Source of the DNA: Puccinellia tenuiflora
Lineage: Eukaryota > Streptophyta > Magnoliopsida > Poales > Poaceae
NCBI GenBank assembly: GCA_012064385.1
Contig: QRDG01001520.1
Location: 310,001-374,000 of the forward strand
Direction: 5' to 3'
Length of the DNA: 64,000 nt
The translations under genes were made by a program, and so were the position numbers. Of this stretch, positions 18,927-30,858 are shown piece after piece. Position 1 is the stretch's first letter. Each line of letters opens with the position of its first letter. Below the pieces are notes generated by a model, which had not been told where the DNA came from, made no database searches, and was given only the letters and a program-made list of their open reading frames with translations.

Positions 18927-19084
18927 CTTGCTGTGCCGGTGCTGCAGTGCATCATACTGATCAATTGGTTCCAGCCACCTAACTGTTATGTACCACCCTA
19001 TCGATGAGAGGTCCTGCTTTTTCTGTGGCAGAAGTTTGTAGGAACCAAACATCTTCGGACTCCAACCCCAAAGGGTCCATTTAT
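18927..19084 (-). pseudogene. Open exon-like segment, unidentified protein
   Basis: On the minus strand an acceptor TTTTCAG precedes 19084 and a donor AAG|GTAGTA follows 18927. One frame of 52 codons is open throughout. It contains KWTLWGWSPKMFGSYKLLP and later GWYITVRWLEPIDQYDALQ, a Trp/Tyr-rich non-repetitive composition unlike random AT-rich DNA. I cannot name the family. No adjacent exon could be joined with confidence; a frame at 19800-19950 with an acceptor-like start and a GTACGC donor may be another exon. Whether the gene is alive cannot be judged. Confidence 0.35.
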
Positions 19085-20269
19085 CTGAAAATGTAGTAAA
19101 ATGTCATTACATTTAGCAGTTAATCAGTCCATCTCCAACACTAAGGTTCATTGCAACTTAGTTCTCATGACAATGACTGAAACCCACAACTAAGTATTGA
19201 AATATAAGTGTGTTCCCACACTTTGGTCAATGTGTCAGCCATCCACAAAAATCTTACATGCACTTGATTATATTGAAGACACTTAAGAAGGGATCAAAAG
19301 GTAGGCTAGTTCTAATTCTAAAGCTTCATTTAAGGATTCAGGTATATTTTAAGATAAACTTTGAAATTTTCCTACTGTATGTCAAGTCTCCGGCATGATA
19401 GTAGACAAATATACCTGAATGATAATCCTTTCTTTTCCGACTTGCTGTTGGTTGCCTTCCTTAAATAGGTCTCAAGTAATTTTCTATCATGTTTGGTCCT
19501 TCCTTATATGAAGCAATTCTTATTCACTCCTCCCCTTTCTAATAATTTTACCTGTGTTTCTACTAAAAAAAATCTGAAGTCCCTTGCAGTTTTTACAGTT
19601 GCTTCTTCAGTATGTATGAAGTAACTCAAAATCTTAAAGCGAGTGATGTAAATGGTTTAATGGTTGCTAAAATAAACATCAGCATGCTACATCTACTCAC
19701 TGCAAATTCATACTTAATTTCCAAATATATTTTTCATTTGTCTTCCATACGGATTATTCTAGGAGCAGAAGCAATTATATTAGCAAGAGCCGACGAACAG
19801 AAGAAACGTGCGTACCTCATTGAAAAATCCAGTGAACATGAGAGAAGAGGCTTAGGAGGGCGAGGAGCCGTGCCGCTGGCCGGCATCCTCCATGATCTCA
19901 CCAATAAAATCCCATAAGCATCACCAGCGGCACCTAACAAACCTAGCAACACAAGAAAAATGTTTTCTTAGAAAGCCACAAACATGTCGTGTTAACCTGG
20001 ACCTAGCCACCTTCTAGGTCAGAGGAGAAAATCTAATCTAAGAAAGATGAAAGCAAGAAAGGCAATAACTTTAAAGGACTTTGATCTGCAGGAAGAGCAT
20101 GGACAGGACACACATCAAATAGAGGCCAACCTTTATTGAGTGCAAGATCTACCTGAGAGACAAATCGAAAATGAAAGTCCAGAGAGATGAACAAATCGGC
20201 CAGCATAAATAATTAAGAATAACGAATCAAAAGCTCATCATCATGCCCTGATTGTTTGGGGAGGCAGTA
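19085..20269. other. Intron-like or intergenic sequence
   Basis: Mostly AT-rich. At 19807-19960 on the minus strand a GC-richer segment is bordered by TTGCTAG and GAG|GTACGC and is open in one frame (GDAYGILLVRSWRMP). It is exon-like but unproven. Nothing else was recognised. Confidence 0.3.
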
Positions 20270-20840
20270 GGTGCGTCGCCGGAGGTCTCCTCTTGTACCC
20301 CCACCACTCCATCTCCGTGTCTGCGTCCTCAGTCCTCCTCCCAGTTCTCACCGTGGTCGGGGTGCCACTGAGCACGCAGGGCCGGTAGGGGTGAGTCCCA
20401 TGAAAAGGCAGGAGCAGAGGATGGGGGGAGGATGCTCACCTAGGAGTCGCCCTCTGGTAGGGTTTGGCGGCAGCTCGTGCTCGCTGAGGGCGCTGATGGT
20501 GGCCGCCAGGGAGCATAGGCGCCTGCGTCGCCGAGGGGCGAGGACGACGACGGCGATGCCATGGTGGGGGAGGAGAAGGACGGTGACGGCGGGAGGATGG
20601 GTTGGGGGAGGAGCGAATGCAAGGGATGGGATTGGGAGGAGCGAAACGCGAGGGGATTGGGTGCGGTAGTTAGAGTTTTCGCTGAGGGCGCACGAGAGAG
20701 GAAGGGGAGGAAGTCGGGGAGAGAAGGGACGCACCGACGGAGGTGGGGGAGATCGCCGGAGGTGGCAGGGGCCGGCGGCGCGGCGGGTAGGAGGCGTCGG
20801 GGCCAAGAAAGAAAAGTCAGATTCGACCGTTAAGGAGCCT
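20270..20840 (-). other. GC-rich block, possible 5' end of a minus-strand gene
   Basis: Composition changes to over 60% GC with many CpGs. Frames are open on both strands (up to 152 codons on minus), but they are Pro/Ser/Arg-rich, typical of chance frames in GC-rich plant 5' regions. Together with exon-like pieces at 18927-19950 it could be the promoter and first exon of one decayed minus-strand gene. Confidence 0.3.
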
Positions 20841-21116
20841 TCGTGAAAAGAAACTCACAAGTCTGGTGTGTTATTCTGCTAAAAGGCAGCAAAAAGAAAA
20901 GAAAAAGAAAAACCATTTCGTTTCAGAGTAAATCGAGAAAGTTCGAAAACCATATTTCCCACTCTATTTTCCCTCCCACCTTTTCCACACTCAAATGGAG
21001 TCCCAAACCCTCCATCGTCCCTCTCTTCGGTCTCCCTCTCCCCCATTGTCGGCGACCGTAATGGCTGGCGGTGAGTGAGAGGGAGGGTCGGAGGTCTGCA
21101 GTTAGGTTTTCTTGTA
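20841..21116. other. Spacer, no feature seen
   Basis: Short unassigned stretch with an A-rich run at 20881-20915, between the GC-rich block and the Athila-like fragment. Confidence 0.4.
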
Positions 21117-22462
21117 GTGTTAGTATTCCAAATAATCTGGATCCTGCTGGTGCTCTTCCTCTATCCCCTTTTAGGCCTCATTTGGGAGCAAGGGATCCCG
21201 AGCGGATCCGCCCCCTTTCCCTAGGCTGACATTCCACGGCCGAATAGATCCGGGGCAACCCACCTAGCCATTTGGTTGTCGCTGGGAGAGGGTAGCCCAG
21301 CCCTTTCCACGTCTTTTCCCTGGGCGATAAATCCACGACTCGACAGGTCGGGGAGAGTTTCCTCGCTCACAATGGAGAGGTGGCGGCGGGAAGAGAGCTG
21401 CACTTTCCTCTCCTCTTCTGCCTATTCACTCTCCCATGGTCGTCGTTCTCCTGGCTCTCCCTGCTACCAAATGCGCACAGGGATGGGGAGATCTCCCTCG
21501 TCTGAAGCGGGGATCCCTGGCGACCATAGAAATTCCCTATGGGGATTTTCTACCCCGGATTTTATAATCCGTGCAGCCAAACTAGCCCTTAGTCGTGTCT
21601 GTGGTGTTCAAGGCGGAGGTGATTGGACGAAAAGGGTTGCTCGAATCCAAGGTGTGGTGGTGGAATTTTGTTTCCCCACGAAGAGGATGAGTACCATTCA
21701 GAACCCCACTATTCGTTATTTTGCTTTACTTGTGGGTAATGTTTATTTGCTAGGGAGAACGTGGGTGCTTTAGCACAACACAATATGGCAGCCATTTAGA
21801 CTGTTTTGAAGCCCTATGTGGGTACAACTTTTAACTTTATCCGCCAACGCAACCAAGTAACAAGATAAATTCGTTGTGGCGGTTTAATCACTAATATTGT
21901 TAAATCTTTGGGCATCAACATTCAAGAAACTAGGAAAGTAGTTTCTCCTAGTAAGATAGATTTAAGTAGTTGATTTATGCTGGATACATAGGGGTTGACT
22001 TACAGAACCCCAATAGACATAGTTTTTGTTGCTTTTTTTTTGTTACAGGAGGACGACGTAGAGCTCGTCCCCCTGCCGTTTCCACATGGTTTTGCTTTGC
22101 AGGGGTAACGATTGGAAGATAGACCGACAGGGTATTCAGGCCGGCCGCATACAATCAGGACTTCTTCCCCCTGAACAATGCAAGAGATGAGATTTGGGAA
22201 GAAGCTGCAACGGCCCATGTAGTCTAGCAGGAGCAGCTCGGAGAGTGGAGATATTGGGGCTACCAGGCCACCACCACCTCTTGGAGCCGGTAACTATGTT
22301 CCCCGAGCAGAATACGAGCAACTCGTTCAGCGAGTAGGTGGAGTGGAGGAAGCACTTCAGAGTGTGAGCACCAACTTCACCTACCTCTCAAGGAGTGTGA
22401 CCAAGTTTATGGGACAGTGGGATCCATATGCCCCACACAATGATGGAGAAGACGACAAGTAG
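21117..22462 (+). pseudogene. Athila-type gypsy ORF1 (gag) remnant
   Basis: When the MITE at 21174-21588 is skipped, the plus-strand frame continues without a break across the insertion site. Downstream motifs NPTIRYFALLVGN, TTFNFIRQRN and CGGLITNIVKSLGI resemble the conserved core of Athila-lineage gag/ORF1 proteins. A later segment rich in SRSS-ESGD and VEEALQSVSTNFTYLSRSV, ending in TAG at 22462, fits the C-terminal end. Several stops and frame changes (for example TAG at about 21772) show it is dead. No pol or LTR of this element remains. Confidence 0.55.
21174..21588. mobile_element. Tourist-like MITE (PIF/Harbinger type)
   Basis: The 415-bp element begins GGCCTCATTTGG and ends CCAAACTAGCCC. 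It is flanked by TTA on both sides (21171-21173 and 21589-21591), the target duplication typical of PIF/Harbinger elements. It contains no transposase. It interrupts the Athila-like gag frame; joining the flanks restores an open frame. Confidence 0.75.
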
Positions 22463-24269
22463 ACCAGCTAGGCCAAAAGCCTAACACTACTAAAAATCCA
22501 CGATTACTGACGTTTCTAAGGCGACATTCCGATAATGTCGCATGTTTTCGTCGCGGTCTGCCGGAAAGTCGATTTTCCTCTCGACGTTTTCGTTTGTTCA
22601 CTCAAGGGCCGGTTGAGCGTGACGTTTCACATATTTTACGTCGCGGATTTTTGTCCCCGGCCCAGTAGCCCAGTTTTAGCCCAGTTTCCTTCGACGAAAC
22701 TGGCTTGGTCACGTAGAACGTCGTAAATTTTCGTCGCACGACACATGCTGTGCTGTTTGACTCATTTGACTGGCAACGATCACGACTCTCGTGCCAGACC
22801 CCACCTTAATGTTGTATGCATCGTTATGTTCCATTTGTGATTTGAATGGCAACGACCGCGACGTTTCTGCCTGACGCCACCTTAATGCCGTGTGCACCGT
22901 TATGTTCAGTTTGTGATAGAAATGAAATCATCAAAAAAATACAGTGTTGTGTGTCAACTAATACTACATGAATTTTTATTATATGTTTCTTAGATGCCTG
23001 AACCAGCACTGACCACACCGTCTAGCTATTGGTATCAGTTCAACACAAAAAAAAGTCCAAAAAATCCAAGCATGCGCATGGACATCAGTTCAACACGAGT
23101 GCATGCGCTCAGTGATACGTGTCAAACGTATCTATAATTTTTGATTGATCCATGCTTATTTATTACCATTGTCATATGTTTCTACTATTTTATTATATCA
23201 TTTTTAGAGATTTTTATTGAACTAACCTATTGACAAGAAGCCCAGTGCCAGTTCCCTGTTTTTGCTGTTTTCTATTTCAGAAAATCTACTTCTGGAAATA
23301 TTCTTGGAATTGGACGAAAATTGACGGAGATTTTTATTGAACATAACTTATGATTCTGGCCGAAGGACGACCCCGGGAGAAGCCCACATGCCAGGGGCGG
23401 CCTGTGGCCGCGGGGGGACCCGCCCCTGCCCTGTGGGGCACCTCTCGGCCACCTCCGACGCCTATAAAATCCCTTCTGACTTAAAAGTGATGACCCCCGG
23501 AGGATTTTTTCCAGAAACAGAACAGAGCGCCGCCGGGAGCAAAACCAAGTTTCGGGAGTCAGATAGTTCCTGCTCCGGCACCCTGCCGGGACGGGGATCG
23601 ATCTCCAGAGCCATCTTCATCGACGTTGTTGCTTCCCGTGATGGGGTGGGAGTAGTCCCTCATCGGGGATGAGGCTTGTGCGAGTAGCTATGTGGTTATC
23701 TCTCTCTCCCATGATGTGATCTTGATTGTGATCGTGGCATTGTTAATCTAGTTGAATACATATGATGTTTCCCCTTTATATGTAATGGATGTGATGATGC
23801 TCAAGTGATGTTATCTAGTATAAGTTCCGAAGTCACCGTTGTGATCACGGTGCCATGGTGACCATGCGGGTGCCATGTGTGACTCTATGGATAATAGCTT
23901 AGAGTGATCTTCATCATGAGTTTGTTCTTTATTGTTGTTGGATTAAATAGATCATGAGATTTCTTGATGCTTGTGTTTAGTATAATCTCCATGGTGCGAT
24001 AGTGACAGCTCGCGTGCCATGGATGTACTAGAAAGAGACTATTCAAGAGATAGGTTGTGGTGTTTGTTAGTACTATCTTTGGATGATGATAGTGACAGGG
24101 TTGCATTGTCCCTAGATGTGGAATACGAACTTTAAGGTGTGCTTTTGTAGCCCTACGCAATTCTCATCCTATTTGATCCACGAAAGAATGATCTCTGAGT
24201 AACGTCTACCATGCATGTTTTGGATGAAATATCAAATGTAATGATGTGAGAGTTGCCACTAGTGAAAGT

Positions 24270-26158
24270 TGTTGGGAATATGCCCTAGAGGCAATAATAA
24301 AATGGTTTATTAAGCATATTCAAGTTTATGATAATAGTTTATTATCCATGCTATAATTGTATTAAATGGAAACATAATACATGTGTGGAATATAAACACC
24401 CGGAGTCCCTAGTAAGCCTCTACAGGACTAGTTCGTTGATCAAGAGATAGTTAGAGTTTCCTAACTATGGACTTGTTATAGTCACTTGATAACGGAGTCA
24501 TATCATTAGGAGTAATGGTGTGATGGACATGACCCAAATAAAGAGTTGCAATTAATCGTGTCACAAAAGTTTTGTTGTCAACACTTTTAATATGCCAAAT
24601 ATAGTTTCCTTAGACCATGAGATTATATCACTCCCGTTCACCGGAGGAATACTTTGTGGACATCAAACGTCACTTCGTAACTGGGTGATTATAAAGGTGG
24701 CTTTCAGGTATCTCCGATGGTGGGTTGTTGGGTGATATGAATCAAGAGTGGAATTTGTCCCTCCATGTGACGGAGAAGATATCTCCAGGCCTTCTCGGTA
24801 ATATAGCATCAAGAGTCTGCAGACATGTGATTAGGTTGTAATCACCGGGATCCTATATTATGGACGAGTAAAGAGAACTTGCCGGTAACGAGATTAAACT
24901 AGACATGGGGATGTCAACGATTATATCTCGGGCAAGTAAAATATCGTGAGACAAAGGGAATCATATATGAGATTAATTGAATCTCCGGCATCGTGGTTCA
25001 ATCGAGAAAAGGTTTTCGTTGAGTGTGTAGGAATTAATATGGACATCCCGGTCCCGCTATTAATTATTGATATGATCATGTCTATGCATTCTCGAACCCG
25101 TAGGGTCACACACTTAACGTTCCGATGAAATTAGGTTTTGCGATGAATTAAATGATGAAGTGAACGAATGGTGATTCGGAGTCTCGGATGGGATCCCGGA
25201 CATCACGAGGAGTTCCGGAGGAGTCCGGAGAATAAGATTCATATATGGAAAGTGGTTTCCGGAGGTTTCGGAAAAGTTCCGGAAATTATTTAAAGGGTAC
25301 CGGAAGGTTCCGGAATGTTCTAGAAGGGTCTAGAAGTGGGACCGCATATTTTGTATGGGGCCCACATGGTGCAAAGGGGTGCTGCCACCACTTGGTGGGG
25401 CGCACCACCTAGGCCCATATGGTGGTGCGGCACAAGGAGGGAGTCCCACTCCTAGTTGGACTAGGAGGTGGGCTCTCACCCCTTTAGGAAAGGGGCCCAA
25501 GGAGGAGTCCTTGTTGGACTCCAACTTGGGGGGCAAGCAAGGAGGGGCCGGCCGGCCCCCTCCCCTTGACACCTATATAAGGAGGGGAGGGGGGGAGGCG
25601 CACCACAACCTTGAGAGGCTGCCCCCCTAGCCGCACCCCCTCTCTCCCTAAACCCTAGCCGCACCCCTTCTCCCGGAGGGCTGCCGCCATCCAACCTCCA
25701 CACCTAGCCGCACCACCCCTATGCCCTAGGGCTGCTGCGCCGCCTTGTCCTCTCCCTCTCCTCTCGCTTGGCTTGGCGAAGCCCTGCTCGCGGAGATCGT
25801 CATCATCACCGGCACTACCGTCGTGCTGCTGAGATCATCAAGGCCACGTCGTCTCGCTTGCGGGATCAAGGAGTCGACGTCTTCATCGAGCTGTACGTGT
25901 GGACGCCGCGGAGGTGCTGCCCGTTGCTGCACTTCACCGGATTGGATCTCGAGGATAATACATCTCCTCGCGACTAGATGAGTCTAGTTGCGGGGATCGA
26001 CTAGTCAACCCCTGCACCGACAAAACGCGTTTGTTGATCTTCGAGGGTAAGAGATTGGATCTCATCTTCGCTATCTTCATCTCGTAGATCTAGATCCTTG
26101 GGGTTTATTCCGCTTTGCCGCGTAGAAAATTTTTGTTTTCCATGCTGCGACCCCTTCA
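24270..26158 (+). repeat. 5' LTR of the copia element
   Basis: 1889 bp, TG...CA ends. A TATA box (CTATATAAGG, near 25574) and a GC-rich leader follow the U3. Compared with the 3' LTR it lacks 9 bp before the TATA box. Confidence 0.93.
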
Positions 26159-26159
26159 G

Positions 26160-26172
26160 TGGTATCAGAGCC
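26160..26172 (+). other. Primer binding site, tRNA-iMet type
   Basis: TGGTATCAGAGCC lies two bases after the 5' LTR and matches the 3' end of initiator methionine tRNA, the usual primer of plant copia elements. Confidence 0.9.
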
Positions 26173-27419
26173 TAGATCTATTCGTAGGTGTTGATGCGAT
26201 TAGAACACAAGGAGTTGTGGGCGTTGATATTTTATGTTGCTACCTTCTCGCGTGCACTTTGCATCTTTGCGATATTGTGAGATTGAAGCGGCCCGGACCA
26301 ACCTTACTCGTCCACGCACGAGAGACCGGTTCCACGACTGACATGCAACTTGTTTTGCATAAGTGGCTGGCGGGTGTCTGTTTCTCTTGCTTTAGTGAGG
26401 ATGCAATTTTCAATGGAAGGCCTTTCAAAAGGATGAGTAAATAAGCAACTATTATATCACCGTTGTGGTTTTGCGTAGATTAGAACGGTTCTATCTCGTT
26501 GACCCAAGCCACGTAAAATTTGCATAAACAAAGTAGAGGCGTCTAACTTGTTTTTGCAGAGGGGGTCAAGTGATGTGATATGGTCAATGTGATTTGTGAT
26601 AATGTATGCAATGATCATGTTTGTAATATTTCGCGACTTGCATGTCGACGAGTACGGCAACCGGCAGGAGCCATATGGTTGTCTATTATTTTATGTGACC
26701 TGCGTGTCAATGAATCACCATGTAATTGCTTTACTTTATTGCTAAGAGTAGCATTAGTTGTAGTTGCAATAGTTGGTGGACAACCATGGTGATGGCGCCA
26801 AGATGATGGAGATCATGCCGGAGATGGAGATCTTGCAGGTGCTTTGAAGATGGAGATCTAAGAGCATATGAAGAAAGGCCATATCATATCACAATTTTGA
26901 ATTGCATGTGATGTTAATCCCTTTTATGCACCTTATTGTTATGCTTAGATGTGATCGCGACGGTAGCATGATAAGGTGATCTCTCATGTTAATATCAAGA
27001 TAATTAAGTGTTCTCCCCTAGTATGCGCCGTTGCGAAAGTTCGTCGTTTCGAAGCATCACGTGATGATCGGGTGTGATAGATTCAACGTTCACATACAAC
27101 GGGTGCAAGCCAGTTTGCACATGCGGAAATACTACGGTTGTCTTGACGAGCCTAGCATGTACAGACATGGCCTCGGGAACACGGAACCGAAAGGTTAAAC
27201 ACGAGTCATATGAATGATATGATCAACACTGAGTTGTTCACCATTGAAGCTACATCATCTCACGTGATGATCGGTGGTGGTGTAGTGGATTTGGATCGTG
27301 TGTCACTAATCAACCGGAGAGATGTTGAGTTTAGTGGGAGTTCGTTAATTTGATTAAATTGAACTAAAATTGTCATAAACAAGTGTCCTAAAAATGTCTT
27401 TGCAAAATCCTTGTAGATC

Positions 27420-28049
27420 ATGGCCGACTACAGTAGTATGTTTCTTGCTGAGGAGCTGCGTCTTGATGGGTCAAACTTTATCGAGTGGTACGAACGTCTT
27501 AGAGAAGTCCTATCAACCTATGATCAGCTCTACGTGTTACATGAACCCTTAGAAGAAAAACCCGATGCTTCTGCGAGTTACAACAAGCGTATGGATTGGC
27601 TCAGCCGGAGTAAGACTCACATTCAAGTCAATTGGTTGATGAGTGTCTTCATGAATTCAGACCTGTCCAAACAATTCAAGAACTTGAGTGCCATTGAGAC
27701 TGTCACTAAGCTAAAGGAAATGTTCATAGCACAAGTGAGAATTGCGAGGTTTGAAGGTCTAGGTGTGTTTCTTTCAACTAAGATGGAAGAAAATGATCGC
27801 TTAGAGGATCATCTGAAGAAAATGTATAGGATATATCACACTCTTATGGATGCTTGGGATGTGGAGATAAGTGATGAATTCGCGATAGATGGGTTGTTGC
27901 ATTCGCTTCATCCCAAATTCAAGAATTGTGTCAGAGACTATGTCAAGGAAAGGGATTCGATCACTTATCCGGAACTGATGTCTCGACTTCGTCAGATCGA
28001 AAGGAATCCCGTAGCAGGCGGAGAAGCCAACGCAGAAGGTATATTTTGA
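27420..28049 (+). CDS. Copia gag-like protein, shortened
   Basis: The 209-codon frame starts at ATG 27420 and contains LDGSNFIEWYERLREVLS, a central SDLSKQF and the MEENDRLEDHLKKM segment, all typical of the copia gag (UBN2/Retrotran_gag) domain that packages RNA in the virus-like particle. It ends before the place where a CCHC zinc knuckle is expected, so nucleic-acid binding through that motif is missing. No downstream pol frame follows. The frame is unbroken, which fits recent insertion, and the protein could still assemble with capsids of a full-length relative. Whether it is translated is unknown. Confidence 0.8.
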   Translation: MADYSSMFLAEELRLDGSNFIEWYERLREVLSTYDQLYVLHEPLEEKPDASASYNKRMDWLSRSKTHIQVNWLMSVFMNSDLSKQFKNLSAIETVTKLKEMFIAQVRIARFEGLGVFLSTKMEENDRLEDHLKKMYRIYHTLMDAWDVEISDEFAIDGLLHSLHPKFKNCVRDYVKERDSITYPELMSRLRQIERNPVAGGEANAEGIF

Positions 28050-30846
28050 TATACTAGTTATAAATGTTTAATGTCCCATTTACACTTGTGGTGAGCTAAG
28101 TATTTGATACTTGTGCTGTTTTATGAAAACAGGGCCTGCCGTTTGAGAAGTGCATGGAGGGACTGAGTGGATTTCGCGGGAAGATGGCAATCAAGGAGTT
28201 GATGCTGGCGATGTTCTACTTCTACATTTATCGTTTTAAATTAGAGGATTTGAATGAGTTTTGTAATCGAATTGAGTGTGATCTTAAATTAGTGTGTCTC
28301 GGTTTGTGAGACGGTCATTCATGTTAAAGACAAGTGGTTGTTCTATTTTCATGAGTAATCCTTTTTGGAGATCACGTTTCGATTATGAGATTATTGTCCT
28401 TTGCTAGATTTAAACGATAATTAGTTAAACACTTATAAAAATAAAGACATACTAAAATGTCCAATACTTAACGATGAGAATTGTTTTAATTGTACTATTA
28501 GTGCTGAAGAGCATCTTGATGCGCATCACTAAGTAGTGTGATTGAAAATGCCATTTTCTGAAAATGCCATGAGTTGCTGAAAATAAACACAAGTGTTGGT
28601 TGTATTTTTCAGTAAATAAAAGACATCATTGTTTTGTCATGGATGAGTAAATAGGAGTATTTATTCATGTCATGATAAGATCATGGAAGTAAAGGATATT
28701 AAGTTAACAAGAAAATTGAGTCTTTTCGATTTGATCAAAAGAGACAAAATATTTGAGTTATTGTTTAGCATGATGACTTGTGACAAGTGTTATCACAAAT
28801 TACAATATTTAGAGATTATTCAAAAGGTGTTTTGATAAACCTAAAGTATTGTAGTCACATTATATTTGATATCATGTGGTCATAAACAAAAGGGTTCTTG
28901 GTTTTAAGGTTTCATTAGTATCATTTAGATTTATTTTGATAACACTACAGTTTTAAATAAAGGGTCTATTTAATGATTTGCGTTTCGCATATGAGTTATG
29001 TGAAATAGTGGTTTCAATGATTATGAGATAATTAAAAAAAAACCAAAGCAAATAAAGTTTTGTAGAATGTTCATATGAGATTATGAATAGAGATTCCACA
29101 ATGTGAGACTAAAAGGAACAAACCAATGTGTTTGGTTGTGTTATGTATTTTAGTGGTTTTATCGTGAAATAGTTTCATGGATAAAAGGAATTGTTGGAAT
29201 AAGTTTAGAAAGCTTAAACCTTGCATGTTTATGTATCAAGTGGCACATATGAAAAGTGCTATATTGGTTAAAACTTGACACATAAAAGGCTGTAATGATG
29301 GTGATCATTGATTGTTGGTTTAGCTTGTCTAAAGAGAAGTAGGGTTCAAGAATATGAATTTTGTCAAAAGTTGCAAAATAAAATTCATGATTTACTTGTC
29401 ATGTTTGGGAAACAAGACATACCTACAGAACTACAAAAGAAAGAAATAGAAACTTTAAATACGAAAGTGACTAAGAGTCATTCTACTTTAAGTTTAAATC
29501 ATAAAGTAATCGTTACTTGATTTTGTGAAAAGAATGTTTCACATATTTATTTGGCAAAAGAGTTTGCGTGGAATAAATAAAACTTAGATCTAGCAAAGTG
29601 CTGGTGTTTCGTATATGAGTTCTCGAATCTTAAAAGTTAAGAGTTTTGGAGGAGTCCAAAGTGTCGAGAAAGTGCATAAGAAACTGAGTGAGATCTAATT
29701 AAGATATGTGGTGACATATATTAAGTTAGAGCAGAAATTAATTTCCATAATCAAAATATGTGGTGACATATGTTTGAGTGGGAACTAGTTAATCATGGTC
29801 AAATATAAAGATAACATATTTCTGAGTGGGAGCCAAAGTGGCTTCACAATTTAATATGTGTATGAGGTATATTTGAGTGGGAGTTTACAACATAGTGTTT
29901 GAATGAAATGGAGATTTCATAAATGTTGTCATGGACCAATGCATAACTTATGAAGTTAGTTTGAACGTCAAATTTTCATGTGGATGAATGTATCTATGGA
30001 GGATAGATAAGTTTGATAAACATTAAAGTCAGATGTTTAACCTAAATATTTTTGAAGGAGTTCAAAATGAAACAAGAGAAGAATGGTTCATCTCATTGTG
30101 ATATATAGGTGAAGCATTGAGTTAGAGAACTCAGTACAAAATTGATGGTTGGAGGATATGTTGGAATTCAATATGAATTGTTCATAGATCTCAACATATA
30201 AGAACCATATGTTTGTATATGACGATATGTGACCCAAGTTCTTAATTGTAAGAACATGTTGAATGAGGAGTCATTTTTCATGAGATTGAGATAAATTTAG
30301 AAAGTGGTGGACTTGGTTGAAGTCATAAAGCCAGACTAAATTAGGGATCTCTTAATATCGGAGTAGCACAGCGAAAGCATGATCGGTAATATCAAAGTAA
30401 CAAGGCTTACTGTTGATTTGTTGAGTCAACAACATATAGGAGTATATGATTAAATCAAGGATTGAAATAAGATATAATATTTTGGTTTGAGAAAGTTGTT
30501 TCAAGATTGAGTGAGTTCCAGATGCATGTGTTATGAGAAAGTCCATTTGACTAATCATACATATGGGCATGAAAGGATATGATTATCTCACTCTATAACC
30601 AAACATATTATATGCATTATAAGATAATGGTTTTATCATGGGATGATAAGAAGTTTATCATGAGATGATAAAATAATGTCAAATTAGGTGACAGTTACAA
30701 TTTTGCAAAGGACATAAAGAGCTGTAAAGTACAGAGCACGGACAGAACCTTTTCCACAAGCAAACATGATCAGCACTGAGACTTCATGAGTGAGACTTCA
30801 TGGGTGTTGGATCGCGGAAATGTAAACTAGATTATTGACTCTAGTG
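28050..30846 (+). other. Non-coding interior of the copia element
   Basis: No pol motif (integrase HHCC/DDE, RT YxDD) was found in any frame over 2.8 kb. From about 29690 to 29890 a roughly 55-bp unit repeats three to four times, each ending near GAGTGGGA(G/A), the same purine motif as the polypurine tract. Closely related sequence occurs antisense at 33404-34785 and 37810-38095. Confidence 0.7.
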
Positions 30847-30858
30847 CAAGTGGGAGAC
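30847..30858 (+). other. Polypurine tract of the copia element
   Basis: AAGTGGGAGAC immediately precedes the 3' LTR, as expected for the plus-strand priming site. Confidence 0.85.

Noticed and set aside
20348..20806. 152-codon minus-strand frame
   Set aside because: Pro/Ser/Leu-rich chance frame in a GC-rich block, with frames open on the other strand as well.
25330..25932. Several frames of 68-91 codons within the copia LTRs, duplicated at 31919-32585
   Set aside because: GC-rich LTR leader frames; open on both strands and without recognisable domains.
28560..28620. Possible RNA gene in the copia interior
   Set aside because: No internal promoter boxes or stable stem found; AT-rich non-coding interior explains it.
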